A stretch of 64,000 nucleotides of DNA from Thiohalobacter thiocyanaticus (lineage in GTDB: Bacteria > Pseudomonadota > Gammaproteobacteria > Thiohalobacterales > Thiohalobacteraceae): NCBI RefSeq assembly GCF_003932505.1, contig NZ_QZMU01000001.1, forward strand, positions 868,001-932,000, in the 5' to 3' direction. Of the stretch, positions 47,090 to 58,451 are shown one piece after another. Under the pieces are notes generated by a model. It was not told the DNA's origin, made no database searches, and saw only the letters and a list, made by a program, of their open reading frames with translations. The translations under genes and the position numbers were made by a program. Position 1 is the first letter of the stretch, and each line of letters opens with the position of its first letter.

Positions 47090-48541
47090 CTACATGAGGA
47101 CGACGTCATACTGTTCCTGTGTATACAGCGACTCGACCTGGAACTTGATCGGCTTGCCGATGAAGGATTCCAGCTCCGCCAGGCTGGTCGATTCCTCGTC
47201 CAGCAGCAGGTCCACCACCTCGTGCGAGGCCAGCACCAGCAGCTGTTCGGCATCGTACTGGCGGGCCTCGCGCAGGATTTCGCGGAATATCTCATAGACC
47301 ACCGTCTCCGGGGTCTTGAGCGAGCCCCGGCCGTTGCAGGTGGGACACAGGCCGCACAGCACATGTTCCAGGCTCTCGCGGGTGCGTTTGCGCGTCATCT
47401 GCACCAGCCCGAGGCTGGACACCTCACTGATGTGACTGCGGGCGTGATCGCGCTCCAGGTGCCGCTCCAGCGCGCGCAGCACCTGGCGCTTGTGATCCTC
47501 GTCGGACATGTCGATGAAGTCGATGATGATGATGCCGCCCAGATTGCGCAGGCGCAGCTGGCGGGCAATGGCCTGGGCCGCCTCCAGGTTGGTCTTGAAG
47601 ATGGTCTCCTCGAGATTGCGATGCCCCACGTAGGCGCCGGTGTTGACGTCGATGGTGGTCATGGCCTCGGTCTGGTCGATGATGAGATAGCCGCCGGATT
47701 TGAGCTGCACCTTGCGGTCCAGGGCGCGCTGGATCTCGTCCTCGACGCTGTAGAGGTCGAAGATGGGCCGCTCGCCCGGGTAGTATTCCAGCCGCTCCAC
47801 CACCTCGGGCACGAACTGCTCGCAGAAGCGCACCAGGCTGGCGTGGGTCTCACGCGAGTCCACCCGAACCTTCTCCACCTCCACGCCGACCAGGTCGCGC
47901 AGGGCGCGCTTGCTCAACAGCAGGTCCTCGTGGACCATCTCACCGGCGCGGGCCTGGCGGCCGCGCTCCTGGATCGCACCCCACAGCCGGCGCAGGAAGG
48001 CCATGTCCGACTGCAGTGCCTCGGCCGCCACCCCTTCGGCGGCAGTGCGCACGATGTAGCCCAGCCCCTCGTCGCCGGCGGTCTCCAGCACGACCTGCTT
48101 CAGACGCTGACGTTCGTTCTCGTCCTCGATCTTCTGGGACACCCCCACATTGGTGGCATAGGGCATGAACACCAGATAGCGCGAGGGGATGGTGATGTGG
48201 GTGGTCAGGCGCGCGCCCTTGGTGCCGAGCGGATCCTTGATCACCTGCACCAGCAGCTCCTGACCGTCGCGCAGCAGCTGGCTGATGGTGCTCGCACCCT
48301 CGGACTCGGTGTCGCGGGTGGCGATGTCCGAGGCGTGCAGGAAGGCCGCACGCTCCAGGCCGATATCCAGGAAGGCGGCCTGCATACCGGGCAGCACCCG
48401 GCAGACCACGCCCTTGTAGATATTGCCGACCAGGCCCAGGCTGCGCTCGCGCTCGATGAAGACCTCCTGCAGCACGCCGTTCTCGACCATGGCCACACGG
48501 GTCTCCTGCGGCGTGACATTGATCAGTATCTCTTCGCTCAT
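47090..48541 (-). CDS. rng: ribonuclease G
   Basis: RNase G is a single-strand endoribonuclease that matures the 16S rRNA 5' end. The 483-residue protein has the S1 domain near the N-terminus (GNIYKGVVCRVLPGMQAAFLDIG), the catalytic DNase-I-like part with MTTIDVNTGAYVG and GGIIIIDFIDM, and the zinc-link CPTCNGRGS. It lies between maf and yhdP, which is standard. Confidence 0.95.
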   Translation of the reverse strand: MSEEILINVTPQETRVAMVENGVLQEVFIERERSLGLVGNIYKGVVCRVLPGMQAAFLDIGLERAAFLHASDIATRDTESEGASTISQLLRDGQELLVQVIKDPLGTKGARLTTHITIPSRYLVFMPYATNVGVSQKIEDENERQRLKQVVLETAGDEGLGYIVRTAAEGVAAEALQSDMAFLRRLWGAIQERGRQARAGEMVHEDLLLSKRALRDLVGVEVEKVRVDSRETHASLVRFCEQFVPEVVERLEYYPGERPIFDLYSVEDEIQRALDRKVQLKSGGYLIIDQTEAMTTIDVNTGAYVGHRNLEETIFKTNLEAAQAIARQLRLRNLGGIIIIDFIDMSDEDHKRQVLRALERHLERDHARSHISEVSSLGLVQMTRKRTRESLEHVLCGLCPTCNGRGSLKTPETVVYEIFREILREARQYDAEQLLVLASHEVVDLLLDEESTSLAELESFIGKPIKFQVESLYTQEQYDVVLM

Positions 48542-48558
48542 GCAATTCCCGCTTACTA

Positions 48559-49125
48559 TTATGTTATGCCGATGTCGGATTCACGCAGCAGCTCCGCGGT
48601 CTCGTACAGCGGCAGGCCCATCACGCCAGTGTAACTGCCCTCGAGATGGCTGATGAACATTGCCGCCCGGCCCTGGATGGCATAGGCCCCGGCCTTGTCC
48701 GCCGGCTCGCCGGTAGCCCAGTAGGCCTCGCACTCGGCGCGGGTCAGTGCGCGGAAGCGCACCCGGCTGCGGTTCAGGCGCACCGAGCCGCCGGCGCCGG
48801 TGACCAGGGCCACAGCACTGAGCACCTCGTGCTCGCGGCCCGACAGCCGTGCCAGCATGGCCAGGCCGTCTTCGCGGCCGGCCGGCTTGCCCAGCGCCAC
48901 GCCGTCCAGACTGATCAGGGTATCGGCACCCAGGACCGGCAGTTCGACCCCGGACCGCGCGGCGAGTGTCCGTGCCTTGGTCAGGGCCAGACGGCAGACC
49001 AGATCCGCCACCGGCTCATCCCGCCGCGGCGTCTCATCGATATCCACCGCCTCGGCGCGGTGGGCCACGCCGAGCTGGTCCAGCAGTTCGCGGCGTCGCG
49101 GCGAGGCGGAAGCCAGCAGGATCAT
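48559..49125 (-). CDS. maf: Maf family nucleoside triphosphate pyrophosphatase
   Basis: The 188-residue Maf protein hydrolyses non-canonical or excess dTTP/UTP to the monophosphate, a nucleotide house-cleaning role. The motifs ILLASASPRRRELLDQLG at the N-terminus, VLGADTLISLDG and YAIQGRAAMFISHLEGSYTGVMGLPL are present. In E. coli the equivalent at this locus is YhdE. It lies 17 bp after rng in the reverse direction of transcription and 13 bp from rlmH. Confidence 0.92.
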   Translation of the reverse strand: MILLASASPRRRELLDQLGVAHRAEAVDIDETPRRDEPVADLVCRLALTKARTLAARSGVELPVLGADTLISLDGVALGKPAGREDGLAMLARLSGREHEVLSAVALVTGAGGSVRLNRSRVRFRALTRAECEAYWATGEPADKAGAYAIQGRAAMFISHLEGSYTGVMGLPLYETAELLRESDIGIT

Positions 49126-49138
49126 ACTCGTCCTCCCG

Positions 49139-49609
49139 TCAGGCCCGATGATAGGGGTGACCGCTGATCAGACTCCAGGCCCGGTACAGCTGCTCGGCCA
49201 GCAGCACCCGCACCAGCGGATGCGGCAGGGTCAGGGGCGAGAGCGACCACTGCAGCCCGGCGCGCTCGCGGCAGGCGGCGGACAGGCCGTCGGGGCCGCC
49301 GACCAGCAGCGCCAGGTCGCGGCCGTCCTGCAGCCAGTCGCGCAGCCGCCCGGCCAGCTGTTCGGTGCTCCAGGCCTTCCCCCCGACCTCCAGAGCGATC
49401 GCCACCGCATCCCGCGGCACCGCCGCCAGCAGGCGTTCGCCTTCCTCGCGGCGGATGCGTTCCAGGTCGGGGTGCTTGCCGCGTCTGGCCGGGGCGATCT
49501 CGACCAGCTGCAGCCGGCACTCGTGCGGGAGACGCCTGGCATACTCGTTGAAGCCCGCCTCCACCCAGGTCGGCATCCGGGTGCCGACGGCCAGCAGATG
49601 GATCTGCAT
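49139..49609 (-). CDS. rlmH: 23S rRNA pseudouridine-1915 N3-methyltransferase
   Basis: RlmH is a small SPOUT methyltransferase that modifies Psi1915 of 23S rRNA on the 70S ribosome. The 156-residue length is typical. LLVGGPDGLSAACRERA forms the SAM-binding knot, and LSPLTLPHPLVRVLLAEQLYRAWSLISGHPYHRA is the conserved C-terminus (shown here only as LTLPHPLVRVLLAEQLYRA). It follows rsfS by 12 bp. Confidence 0.95.
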   Translation of the reverse strand: MQIHLLAVGTRMPTWVEAGFNEYARRLPHECRLQLVEIAPARRGKHPDLERIRREEGERLLAAVPRDAVAIALEVGGKAWSTEQLAGRLRDWLQDGRDLALLVGGPDGLSAACRERAGLQWSLSPLTLPHPLVRVLLAEQLYRAWSLISGHPYHRA

Positions 49610-49621
49610 GCGCCGCCGGGC

Positions 49622-49993
49622 CTACACGCCCTGCAGATGCGCCGGGGCCTCGCCTTCCCCGCCGGTGTTCCAGAGCTTCTCCAGGTTATAGAAGGCGCGG
49701 GCCCGGGGCAGCATGACATGGGCCACCACGTCGCCCAGGTCGACCAGGATCCACTCCCCGCTGTCCTGACCCTCCACGCCGATCGGGCGCAGGCCCTGCT
49801 GTTTCGATTCGTCGATGACGTTCTCGGAGATCGAGCGGACGTGGCGGTCGGAGGTTCCGCTGGCAATGACCATGTAGTCGGTCACCGAGGTCAGGCCGCG
49901 AACATCGATGATGCTGATGTCCTGGGCCTTCATGTCCTCCATGGCCTGGACGACGAGGGTCTTGAGGGATTCGGTTGTGAGGGTTTCAGTCAC
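49622..49993 (-). CDS. rsfS: ribosomal silencing factor RsfS
   Basis: RsfS binds L14 and blocks joining of the ribosomal subunits during starvation. The 123-residue protein has DYMVIASGTSDRHVRSISEN and SGEWILVDLGDVVAHVML, the conserved family blocks. It lies between nadD and rlmH, as in most proteobacteria. Confidence 0.95.
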   Translation of the reverse strand: MTETLTTESLKTLVVQAMEDMKAQDISIIDVRGLTSVTDYMVIASGTSDRHVRSISENVIDESKQQGLRPIGVEGQDSGEWILVDLGDVVAHVMLPRARAFYNLEKLWNTGGEGEAPAHLQGV

Positions 49994-50018
49994 GCGGCTT
50001 ACCTGTGGGCTTGGGGGT

Positions 50019-50642
50019 TCAACAATACAGACGGTGTTCTACGAGATAATCGAGCACGGCCTCGGGCAGCAGATAGCGGCTGCTGCGCCCGGCGGCCTGC
50101 TGGGTACGGATGGCGGTGGCGGAGATCGCCAGCGAGGTGACCTCGCACTGGTACACAAGGCCGGCCGGACGGCCATGCAGGCGGGCGGGGTCAGCGACAC
50201 CCCGCTCGGCCAGCAGCCGGGCCGCCTCACCCGTCGGCCGCACCCCGCCCGGGCGGGTCATCACCAGCAGGTGCGCCAGCTCCGGCAGTCGCTGCCACTG
50301 GTGCCAGCCGTCCAGGCCGGCGAAGGCATCCTCGCCCAGCACCAGGCCCAGCGGGCGTTCACCATGCTCGGCGCGCAGCGATTCCAGGGTATCGACCATG
50401 TAGGACGGCCCCGGCCGCGCGAGCTCGCGCTCGTCCAGCACCAGCCGGTCCTGCCCCTGGAGGGCGAGCGCGAGCATGTCGCGGCGCGCCCCGGGCGAGG
50501 CCTGCGGGGCCTCGCGGTGCGGCGGCTCGCGGGCCGGCAGCATCAGCATGGCCTCCAGGTTCAGCTGCTCCTGTACCTCCAGGGCGGTGCGCAGGTGACC
50601 GTAGTGAACCGGATCGAAGGTGCCGCCGTAGACGCCGATCAT
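50019..50642 (-). CDS. nadD: nicotinate-nucleotide adenylyltransferase
   Basis: NadD joins nicotinate mononucleotide and ATP in NAD synthesis. The 207-residue protein has the nucleotidyltransferase motif GVYGGTFDPVHYGHLR at the N-terminus and the C-terminal SATAIRTQQAAG (a variant of ISSTxIR). It lies between proA and rsfS. Confidence 0.94.
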   Translation of the reverse strand: MIGVYGGTFDPVHYGHLRTALEVQEQLNLEAMLMLPAREPPHREAPQASPGARRDMLALALQGQDRLVLDERELARPGPSYMVDTLESLRAEHGERPLGLVLGEDAFAGLDGWHQWQRLPELAHLLVMTRPGGVRPTGEAARLLAERGVADPARLHGRPAGLVYQCEVTSLAISATAIRTQQAAGRSSRYLLPEAVLDYLVEHRLYC

Positions 50643-50694
50643 GTCCGGTCGTCGGGGCTGCAGCGGGGGAAAGGAATCCGGACAGGCGCCAAGC

Positions 50695-51978
50695 TCAGCC
50701 TCGCACCTGGCCGTCGCCCAGGACGACGAACTTCAGGGTGGTCAGGCCCTCCAGCCCCACCGGGCCGCGGGCGTGCAGCTTGTCGGTGCTGATGCCGATC
50801 TCCGCGCCCAGGCCGTACTCGAAACCGTCGGCGAAGCGGGTGGAGGCATTGACCATCACCGAGCTGGAATCGACCTCGCGCAGAAAACGCCGCGCCCGGC
50901 CGTAGTCCTCGGTGACGATGGCATCCGTGTGCTGGGAGCCGTGGGCGGCGATGTGGTCCATGGCCGTGTCCAGGTCGTCCACCACGCGCACGGCCAGGAT
51001 CGGTGCCAGATATTCGGTGTCCCAGTCGGCGTCGGTCGCGGCGGTGATGTCGCCGAGGATGGCACGGGTACGCTCACAGCCGCGCAGTTCCACACCCTTG
51101 TCGCGGTAGGCCTCGGCCAGCCGCGGCAAAATGGAGTCGGCAATGCCCGTGTGCACCAGCAGGGTCTCCATGGTGTTGCAGGTGCCGTAGCGCTGGGTCT
51201 TGGCATTGAGGGCGATGGCGTAGGCCTTGTCCGGATCGGCGCGGTCGTCGATGTAGACATGGCAGACGCCGTCCAGATGCTTGATCACCGGGATGCGGGA
51301 CTCGTTGCTCACCCGCTCGATCAGCCCCTTGCCGCCGCGCGGGATGATGACATCGACACAGTCCTGCATCCGCAGCAGCTCGCCCACGGCGGCGCGGTCG
51401 GGGGTCTCGATCACCTGCACCGCAGTGCCCGGCAGGCCGGCCTGGCCCAGGCCGATGCGGATGCAGGCGGCGATGGCCTGGTTGGAGTGCTGCGCCTCGG
51501 AACCGCCGCGCAGAATGGCGGCATTGCCCGACTTCAGGCACAGGGCGGCGGCATCGGCGGTCACGTTGGGGCGGGACTCGTAGATGATGCCGATCACCCC
51601 CAGCGGCACCCGCATGCGCCCGACCTGGATGCCACTGGGACGGTAGTTGAGATCCGAAATGGCGCCGACCGGATCGGGCAGCGCGGCGATCTGGCGCAGG
51701 CCCTCGGCCATGGCGGCGATGCGGTCATCGGTCAGCTCCAGCCGGTCCAGCAGGGCCGCGTCCAGGCCGCGCTCACGCCCGGCCTCCAGGTCGCGGGCGT
51801 TCTCTGCCTTGAGGCTGTCGACCGCGGCCTCGATGGCCTCGGCGATGGCATGCAGGGCCTGGTTGCGGGCCGCGGTATCGGAACGGCTCAGCAGCCGGGC
51901 GGCGGCACGGGCCTGCTCGCCGACCTGGCGCATGTAGGCGGCAACATCAGGTACGAGGGATTCGGGTGTGGCGTTCAT
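50695..51978 (-). CDS. proA: glutamate-5-semialdehyde dehydrogenase
   Basis: ProA reduces gamma-glutamyl phosphate to the semialdehyde in proline synthesis. The 427-residue enzyme has the catalytic Cys in [13 protein letters not shown] and the NADP-binding block [18 protein letters not shown] 51978 (MNATPES) is preferred to an in-frame ATG at 52017, which lies next to a repeat. proB is not in the window. Confidence 0.95.
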   Translation of the reverse strand: MNATPESLVPDVAAYMRQVGEQARAAARLLSRSDTAARNQALHAIAEAIEAAVDSLKAENARDLEAGRERGLDAALLDRLELTDDRIAAMAEGLRQIAALPDPVGAISDLNYRPSGIQVGRMRVPLGVIGIIYESRPNVTADAAALCLKSGNAAILRGGSEAQHSNQAIAACIRIGLGQAGLPGTAVQVIETPDRAAVGELLRMQDCVDVIIPRGGKGLIERVSNESRIPVIKHLDGVCHVYIDDRADPDKAYAIALNAKTQRYGTCNTMETLLVHTGIADSILPRLAEAYRDKGVELRGCERTRAILGDITAATDADWDTEYLAPILAVRVVDDLDTAMDHIAAHGSQHTDAIVTEDYGRARRFLREVDSSSVMVNASTRFADGFEYGLGAEIGISTDKLHARGPVGLEGLTTLKFVVLGDGQVRG

Positions 51979-52019
51979 CCTGCGGTGCGGGTTCCTGTCT
52001 GCTCCTGGAAAAATCAATC

Positions 52020-52225
52020 TGCCACGGAATCACACGGAAAATTGTCCAGAACTCCCGATCAATTCCCCTTGCCCGTCATTCCCGCGCAGGCGGGAATCCA
52101 GGCCATGGATGCCCGCCTGCGCGGGCATGACGAACAAATCAACTCTGTAGGTTGGGTTGGCCCGCAGGGCGTAACCCAACCTACAGCATTCGACTTGTCC
52201 GTACTTTCCGTGTTTTCCGTGGCCA
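52020..52225. repeat. nested palindromic cluster between holA and proA
   Basis: The outer arms TGCCACGGAATCACACGGAA and TTCCGTGTTTTCCGTGGCC are a diverged version of the ACGGAATACACGGAA type. Between them are a CGTCATTCCCGC palindrome (52074-52132) and a GTAGGTTGGGTTGG/CCAACCTAC palindrome (52145-52186). So three repeat families are stacked in about 200 bp. No gene is present. Confidence 0.8.
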
Positions 52226-52230
52226 TTACC

Positions 52231-53253
52231 TCAGGCGGTCAGCCCGAGGGGCCGGCCCGCCAGATCCAGGCTCAATTGTACCAGTTCATCCCAGGGGTTG
52301 CCCGCGGCCTGGCCCTTGATGATACGGTCGATGCGGGCGCTGCGGCGCAGGAAGCCGTACCAGGCCGGCAGCCGGTGGCGCTGCAGGGCCTGGGCGACGA
52401 CTGGCTGGCGGTTTTTCCACACCCGGAACCGGCCCTGCACCGCCGCCAGTGACTCGCCGTGGGCCAGGGCCCAGGCCATGGCCTCCAGGCTGCGCAGCTC
52501 GCGGTTCAGGGCCCAGTTGACCAGCACCGGCTCCACCCCCTCCTGGCGCAGGCCGGCGAGCATGCGCACGGCGCGCCCGGCCTGGCCGGTGAGCACCACG
52601 TCCACCAGGCCGAAGACGTCGAAGCGGGCACTGTCGGAGACCGCCTCGGCGACCCTGGCCGCATCCAGCTTCTCTCCGGGATACAGCAGCGCCAGCTTGT
52701 CCACCTCCTGGGCCGCCGCCAGCAGGTTGCCCTCGACCCGTTCGGCCAGCATCTGCACGGCCTCAGGCTCCGCGCTCAGGCCGGCCCGCTGCAGCCTCTG
52801 ACCGATCCAGCGCGGCAGCTGGCGGGCATCGATCGGCCAGGCGGCCAGCGACACCCCGGCGCTGTCCAGCGCCTTGAACCATTTGGCCCGGCGCTGGGCC
52901 GCCTCCAGCTTGCCGCAGATGATCAGCAACAGGGTGTCCGGCGCCGGTGATTCGGTATAGGCGGTCAGGGCCCTGCTGCCGGCATCGCCCGGTTTGCCGG
53001 AGGGGATCCGCAGCTCCAGGATGCGCCGGTCGGCGAACAGCGACAGGGCGCTGGCGGCTTCGGTGAGCTGGCCCCAGTCGAAGCCGGTCTCGACGTGGAA
53101 CACCTCCCGGTCCACGTAGCCCTGCTCGCGGGCGGAACCACGAATGGCATCGGCCGCCTCCTGGGCAACCAGGGTCTCCTCGCCATACAGCAGGTAGACC
53201 GGCGCCAGACCCTGTTTGAGATGGGTGCCCAGCTGCTCGGGCCTGAGCTGCAT
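52231..53253 (-). CDS. holA: DNA polymerase III delta subunit
   Basis: HolA (delta) opens the beta clamp as part of the clamp loader. The 340-residue protein has the family N-terminus (LAPVYLLYGEETLVAQEAAD) and the middle AERVEGNLLAAAQEVDKLAL. It shares one base with the lptE stop (TGATG), the usual lptE-holA coupling. Confidence 0.93.
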   Translation of the reverse strand: MQLRPEQLGTHLKQGLAPVYLLYGEETLVAQEAADAIRGSAREQGYVDREVFHVETGFDWGQLTEAASALSLFADRRILELRIPSGKPGDAGSRALTAYTESPAPDTLLLIICGKLEAAQRRAKWFKALDSAGVSLAAWPIDARQLPRWIGQRLQRAGLSAEPEAVQMLAERVEGNLLAAAQEVDKLALLYPGEKLDAARVAEAVSDSARFDVFGLVDVVLTGQAGRAVRMLAGLRQEGVEPVLVNWALNRELRSLEAMAWALAHGESLAAVQGRFRVWKNRQPVVAQALQRHRLPAWYGFLRRSARIDRIIKGQAAGNPWDELVQLSLDLAGRPLGLTA

Positions 53254-53768
53254 CAGTCCGCCCCGTCCGAGCCCAGCGCCTGCAGGCGCAGCATCACCAG
53301 CTGGGCGATGTCGCGGCGCATCTCGGTGCGGATCTCGGCCTCCTGACTGCCGCTGGCCAGCGGATCATTGCGGTCGTAGAGGTATTCACGCGCCAGTTCC
53401 AGCCGCTGCGGCTCCAGCAGCACCCGGCCGTCGGTGGTGCGCACACTGAACACCAGCCGCTGGATCAGCTCATATTCCTGCACCTTGCCGCCGCCCTGCA
53501 CCGACAGCACCCGCCGGAAGGCCTGGTTGTCGACGACATCCAGGATGGCCGTGGCCTGCTCGGCGGATTCCACCACCTCCGTGCCGGAGCCCTCCAGCAA
53601 CATCCGCAGGTCCCGGCTCAGATCACTGTACTGGCCCAGGCCCTGGATATGGGTGCGCGCCATCTCGGGCGGCAGGTTCACCTGGCCGCGCAGGTGGAAG
53701 CCGCAGGCGGAGAGGGTCAGGGCCAGCAGCAGGATGGAAACAATGGACAGGTAATGGGGTCGGGTCAT
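53253..53768 (-). CDS. lptE: LPS assembly lipoprotein LptE
   Basis: LptE is the outer-membrane lipoprotein that plugs the LptD barrel. The 171-residue precursor has a lipobox LTLSAC after a hydrophobic stretch (LSIVSILLLA). GFHLRGQVNLP and the C-terminal DIAQLVMLRLQAL follow. ATG 53768 gives a normal signal peptide; an upstream extension to 53846 is repeat-derived. leuS lies 121 bp upstream. Confidence 0.93.
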   Translation of the reverse strand: MTRPHYLSIVSILLLALTLSACGFHLRGQVNLPPEMARTHIQGLGQYSDLSRDLRMLLEGSGTEVVESAEQATAILDVVDNQAFRRVLSVQGGGKVQEYELIQRLVFSVRTTDGRVLLEPQRLELAREYLYDRNDPLASGSQEAEIRTEMRRDIAQLVMLRLQALGSDGAD

Positions 53769-53798
53769 GGGGTATCCAGTTTGTTCAGCGTGAAGGCC

Positions 53799-53877
53799 GT
53801 AGGTCGGGTTAGCCTGAAAGGCGTAACCCGACTCTCGCCGCGACATGTCGGGTTACGCTGCGGCTGACCCGACCTAC
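53799..53877. repeat. CGGGTTA-type palindromic repeat, two-hairpin copy
   Basis: GTAGGTCGGGTTAGCC, GGCGTAACCCGAC, TGTCGGGTTACG and GACCCGACCTAC mirror the copy at 227-306 almost exactly. It lies between lptE and leuS. Confidence 0.8.
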
Positions 53878-53889
53878 ATCATTCTTCAC

Positions 53890-56535
<2,646 letters not shown>

Positions 56536-56653
56536 TCAATCGAATGGCCGCAAAGGATACCTGATCCGTGGCAGCTCTTCACCTGACCGGAAATCTGTTC
56601 CAAACTAGGGTCAGCACCGAATGGCACTTACATAAACCGGCTTCCGGTCTATC

Positions 56654-56681
56654 CGTCATTCCCGCCTTCGCGGGAATGACG
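56654..56681. repeat. CGTCATTCCCGC-type palindromic repeat, short copy
   Basis: CGTCATTCCCGCCTTCGCGG followed by GAATGACG is a compact hairpin. Its right flank (GCGGCTGAAGTAAGTGTCAT) is the inverted relative of the left flank of the 41932 copy, and GAATGGCACTTAC on its left pairs with it. It lies between the divergent leuS and DUF1451 genes. Confidence 0.75.
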
Positions 56682-56736
56682 CGGCTGAAGTAAGTGTCAT
56701 TCGGGTCAATCCCTGTTGATACGGAGCAAACCCGAC

Positions 56737-57257
56737 ATGTCAGATTCCCAGCCATCCGGCCCTGGCGAAAAGCTGGTCCAGGCCTACCACCGCATGATGG
56801 ACCGGGTTCAGGCCGCCATCGACGAGGCCGAGGAACACGCCATCCCCACCCTGGAGCAGAACCTGGAACGGGCCAAGGAACGGGCAATCGAACTGCGAAC
56901 TGACCCGCGGAGGAGGCCGAACGGGTGGCCGCCTACCTCAGGCGCGACATGGAGGATGCGGCCAGCTACCTGGAACAGACCGGCAACGAGTTCGGCGCCT
57001 GGCTGAAGTTCGACATCGGCCAGGTCGAGCGCCGGCTGTTCGAGAAGATGCTCACCGTGGCCGACCGCACCCGCATCGAGCTGGCCGAGTTCGAGGCCCG
57101 CATGCACGAGGCCCAGACCTACCACACCGGCGAGATCACCGGCCCCGGCGTGCTGCGTTGTGAGGAATGCGGCGAGGAGCTGCACTTCAGCGAGCCGGGG
57201 CACATCCCGCCCTGCCCCAAGTGCCACGCCACCAGCTTCGTCCGCGCGAAGCAGTAA
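56737..57257 (+). pseudogene. DUF1451 zinc-ribbon protein (YbeL-like), frameshifted
   Basis: The N-terminal half (LVQAYHRMMDRVQAAIDEAE, then LEQNLERAKERAIEL) and the C-terminal half (AAYLRRDMEDAASYLEQTG to the stop) lie in different frames. They meet near 56905, where homologs read ELTREEAERV. Net loss of one base, or gain of two, explains it. The C-terminal zinc ribbon CEECGEELHF...CPKCHATSF is intact. The repaired protein would be about 173 residues and mostly helical. The function of the family is unknown; E. coli ybeL sits near leuS too. Confidence 0.8.
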
Positions 57258-57268
57258 CCCAACAGCAC

Positions 57269-57358
57269 GTAGGTCGGGTTAGCCCTGACAGGGCGTAACC
57301 CGACGCCAGCCGCAACGGCCCGCCGCCTGTCGGATTCCGCTGCGCTGATCCGACCTGC
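57269..57358. repeat. CGGGTTA-type palindromic repeat, diverged two-hairpin copy
   Basis: GTAGGTCGGGTTAGCCC, GGGCGTAACCCGAC, TGTCGGATTCCG and GATCCGACCTGCG follow the same plan as at 227-306 but with more changes in the right hairpin. It lies between convergent genes. Confidence 0.75.
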
Positions 57359-57413
57359 GCAATTCAACGCATGAAAAGGCCGTGGGCCGGGATAAGGACC
57401 TGCGGGTACGGAT

Positions 57414-58451
57414 TCACTCCGGCCGTACCCGCTCCAGCTCCTGGCGCAGCGCAACCGCGTCCAGCCGCTCGAAATCCTGGTGATTGGAGACAATGAATCC
57501 GCCGGCGAGCTCGAACCAGGTCAGGCCGCTGCTCCAGACCGGCACCTCCACCGTACCCTGCTTGCGACGCGGAAACAGGTAACTGCCGCCGGGGGTGAAC
57601 AGGGCGTTGTAGGGCTGCTCGTCGGCGTGCAGCCCAGCCATGCAGTCCCAGCTTTCCTCGCGCCGCTCGAAATGGAATACGCGGGCCGGATAGTCCGTGT
57701 CGCCGCCATGGTGCGACCAGTCTGCATGCATCACCGGCATGCCGGCCGGCTCGACGAAGCCCTGCACATGCAGATGATTGACCGAGGCATAGGCGCCATA
57801 GCTGTTGTAGCCGAACAGCATCCCGGGGATGCGTTCGCCCAGATCCGCGGCCAGATCCCAGACATAGTCATGATCCTCGCGGGTGAGGAACTGCGGCTTG
57901 CCGGCGTCGCGGTCCAGCACCCACAGGCCGTGCAGGGGCGCGAAGGGGTATTTGTTGTAGTACAGATCCATGCGCCGGCCCAGCAACTCGCCCGACCAGA
58001 AGCATTCCTTCTGCATGAAGGGCTTGTTGAAATTGAAGGCGCGGGAATTGAACGGCGAGATGATCTCCTTGGGCACCTCGCTGGTGATGCGCCGGGGCCG
58101 GAAGGAGCGCAGATGATTGAACTGCAGCCGCCAGGGCCCTTCATCGCGGAAGCGCGTCAGCTGCAGCCCCTCAAAGCCGATCAGTGCCATTTTGAGGAAC
58201 ACCAGCAGGTCCTCCTCGATCTGCTCTCCGTCACGCCCGGTGGCGAAGCGTTCGCGCAGTTCGTCATGCAGCTGCTCGAAACGCTGTCTCAGGGACGTTT
58301 CCAGCTCGGCGTACAGGTCGGGATCGAAGGTGGCATTGGCCAGCACCAGGATGAAGGGCCCCAGGCCTTCCTGCTGCAGGAGCTGTTTCAGCCCAGCGGT
58401 GAAGGCATCGGCGAAGGCGTCGCGGCCATTGAGAAAATCGGCTGTGGTCAT
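57414..58451 (-). CDS. HIT-superfamily nucleotidyltransferase/phosphorylase-like protein
   Basis: This 345-residue soluble protein contains SVNHLHVQGFV, a HIT-type HxHxQ motif with His226, His228 and Gln230. That suggests a GalT/ATP adenylyltransferase-like enzyme, for example a nucleotide-sugar or dinucleotide phosphorylase. Nearby NSRAFNFNKPFMQKE and YNKYPFAPLHGLWVL look like substrate-binding segments of that fold. The substrate cannot be read from sequence. It overlaps lnt by four bases and is therefore translationally coupled to apolipoprotein acyltransferase, which is not a usual pairing that I recall. Confidence 0.75.
   Translation of the reverse strand: MTTADFLNGRDAFADAFTAGLKQLLQQEGLGPFILVLANATFDPDLYAELETSLRQRFEQLHDELRERFATGRDGEQIEEDLLVFLKMALIGFEGLQLTRFRDEGPWRLQFNHLRSFRPRRITSEVPKEIISPFNSRAFNFNKPFMQKECFWSGELLGRRMDLYYNKYPFAPLHGLWVLDRDAGKPQFLTREDHDYVWDLAADLGERIPGMLFGYNSYGAYASVNHLHVQGFVEPAGMPVMHADWSHHGGDTDYPARVFHFERREESWDCMAGLHADEQPYNALFTPGGSYLFPRRKQGTVEVPVWSSGLTWFELAGGFIVSNHQDFERLDAVALRQELERVRPE

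Noticed and set aside
45656-48634. A 992-residue plus-strand frame opposite yhdP, rng and maf
   Set aside because: It is antisense to clearly recognised genes and rich in Gln, Ala and Arg, the usual product of reading GC-rich coding DNA backwards.
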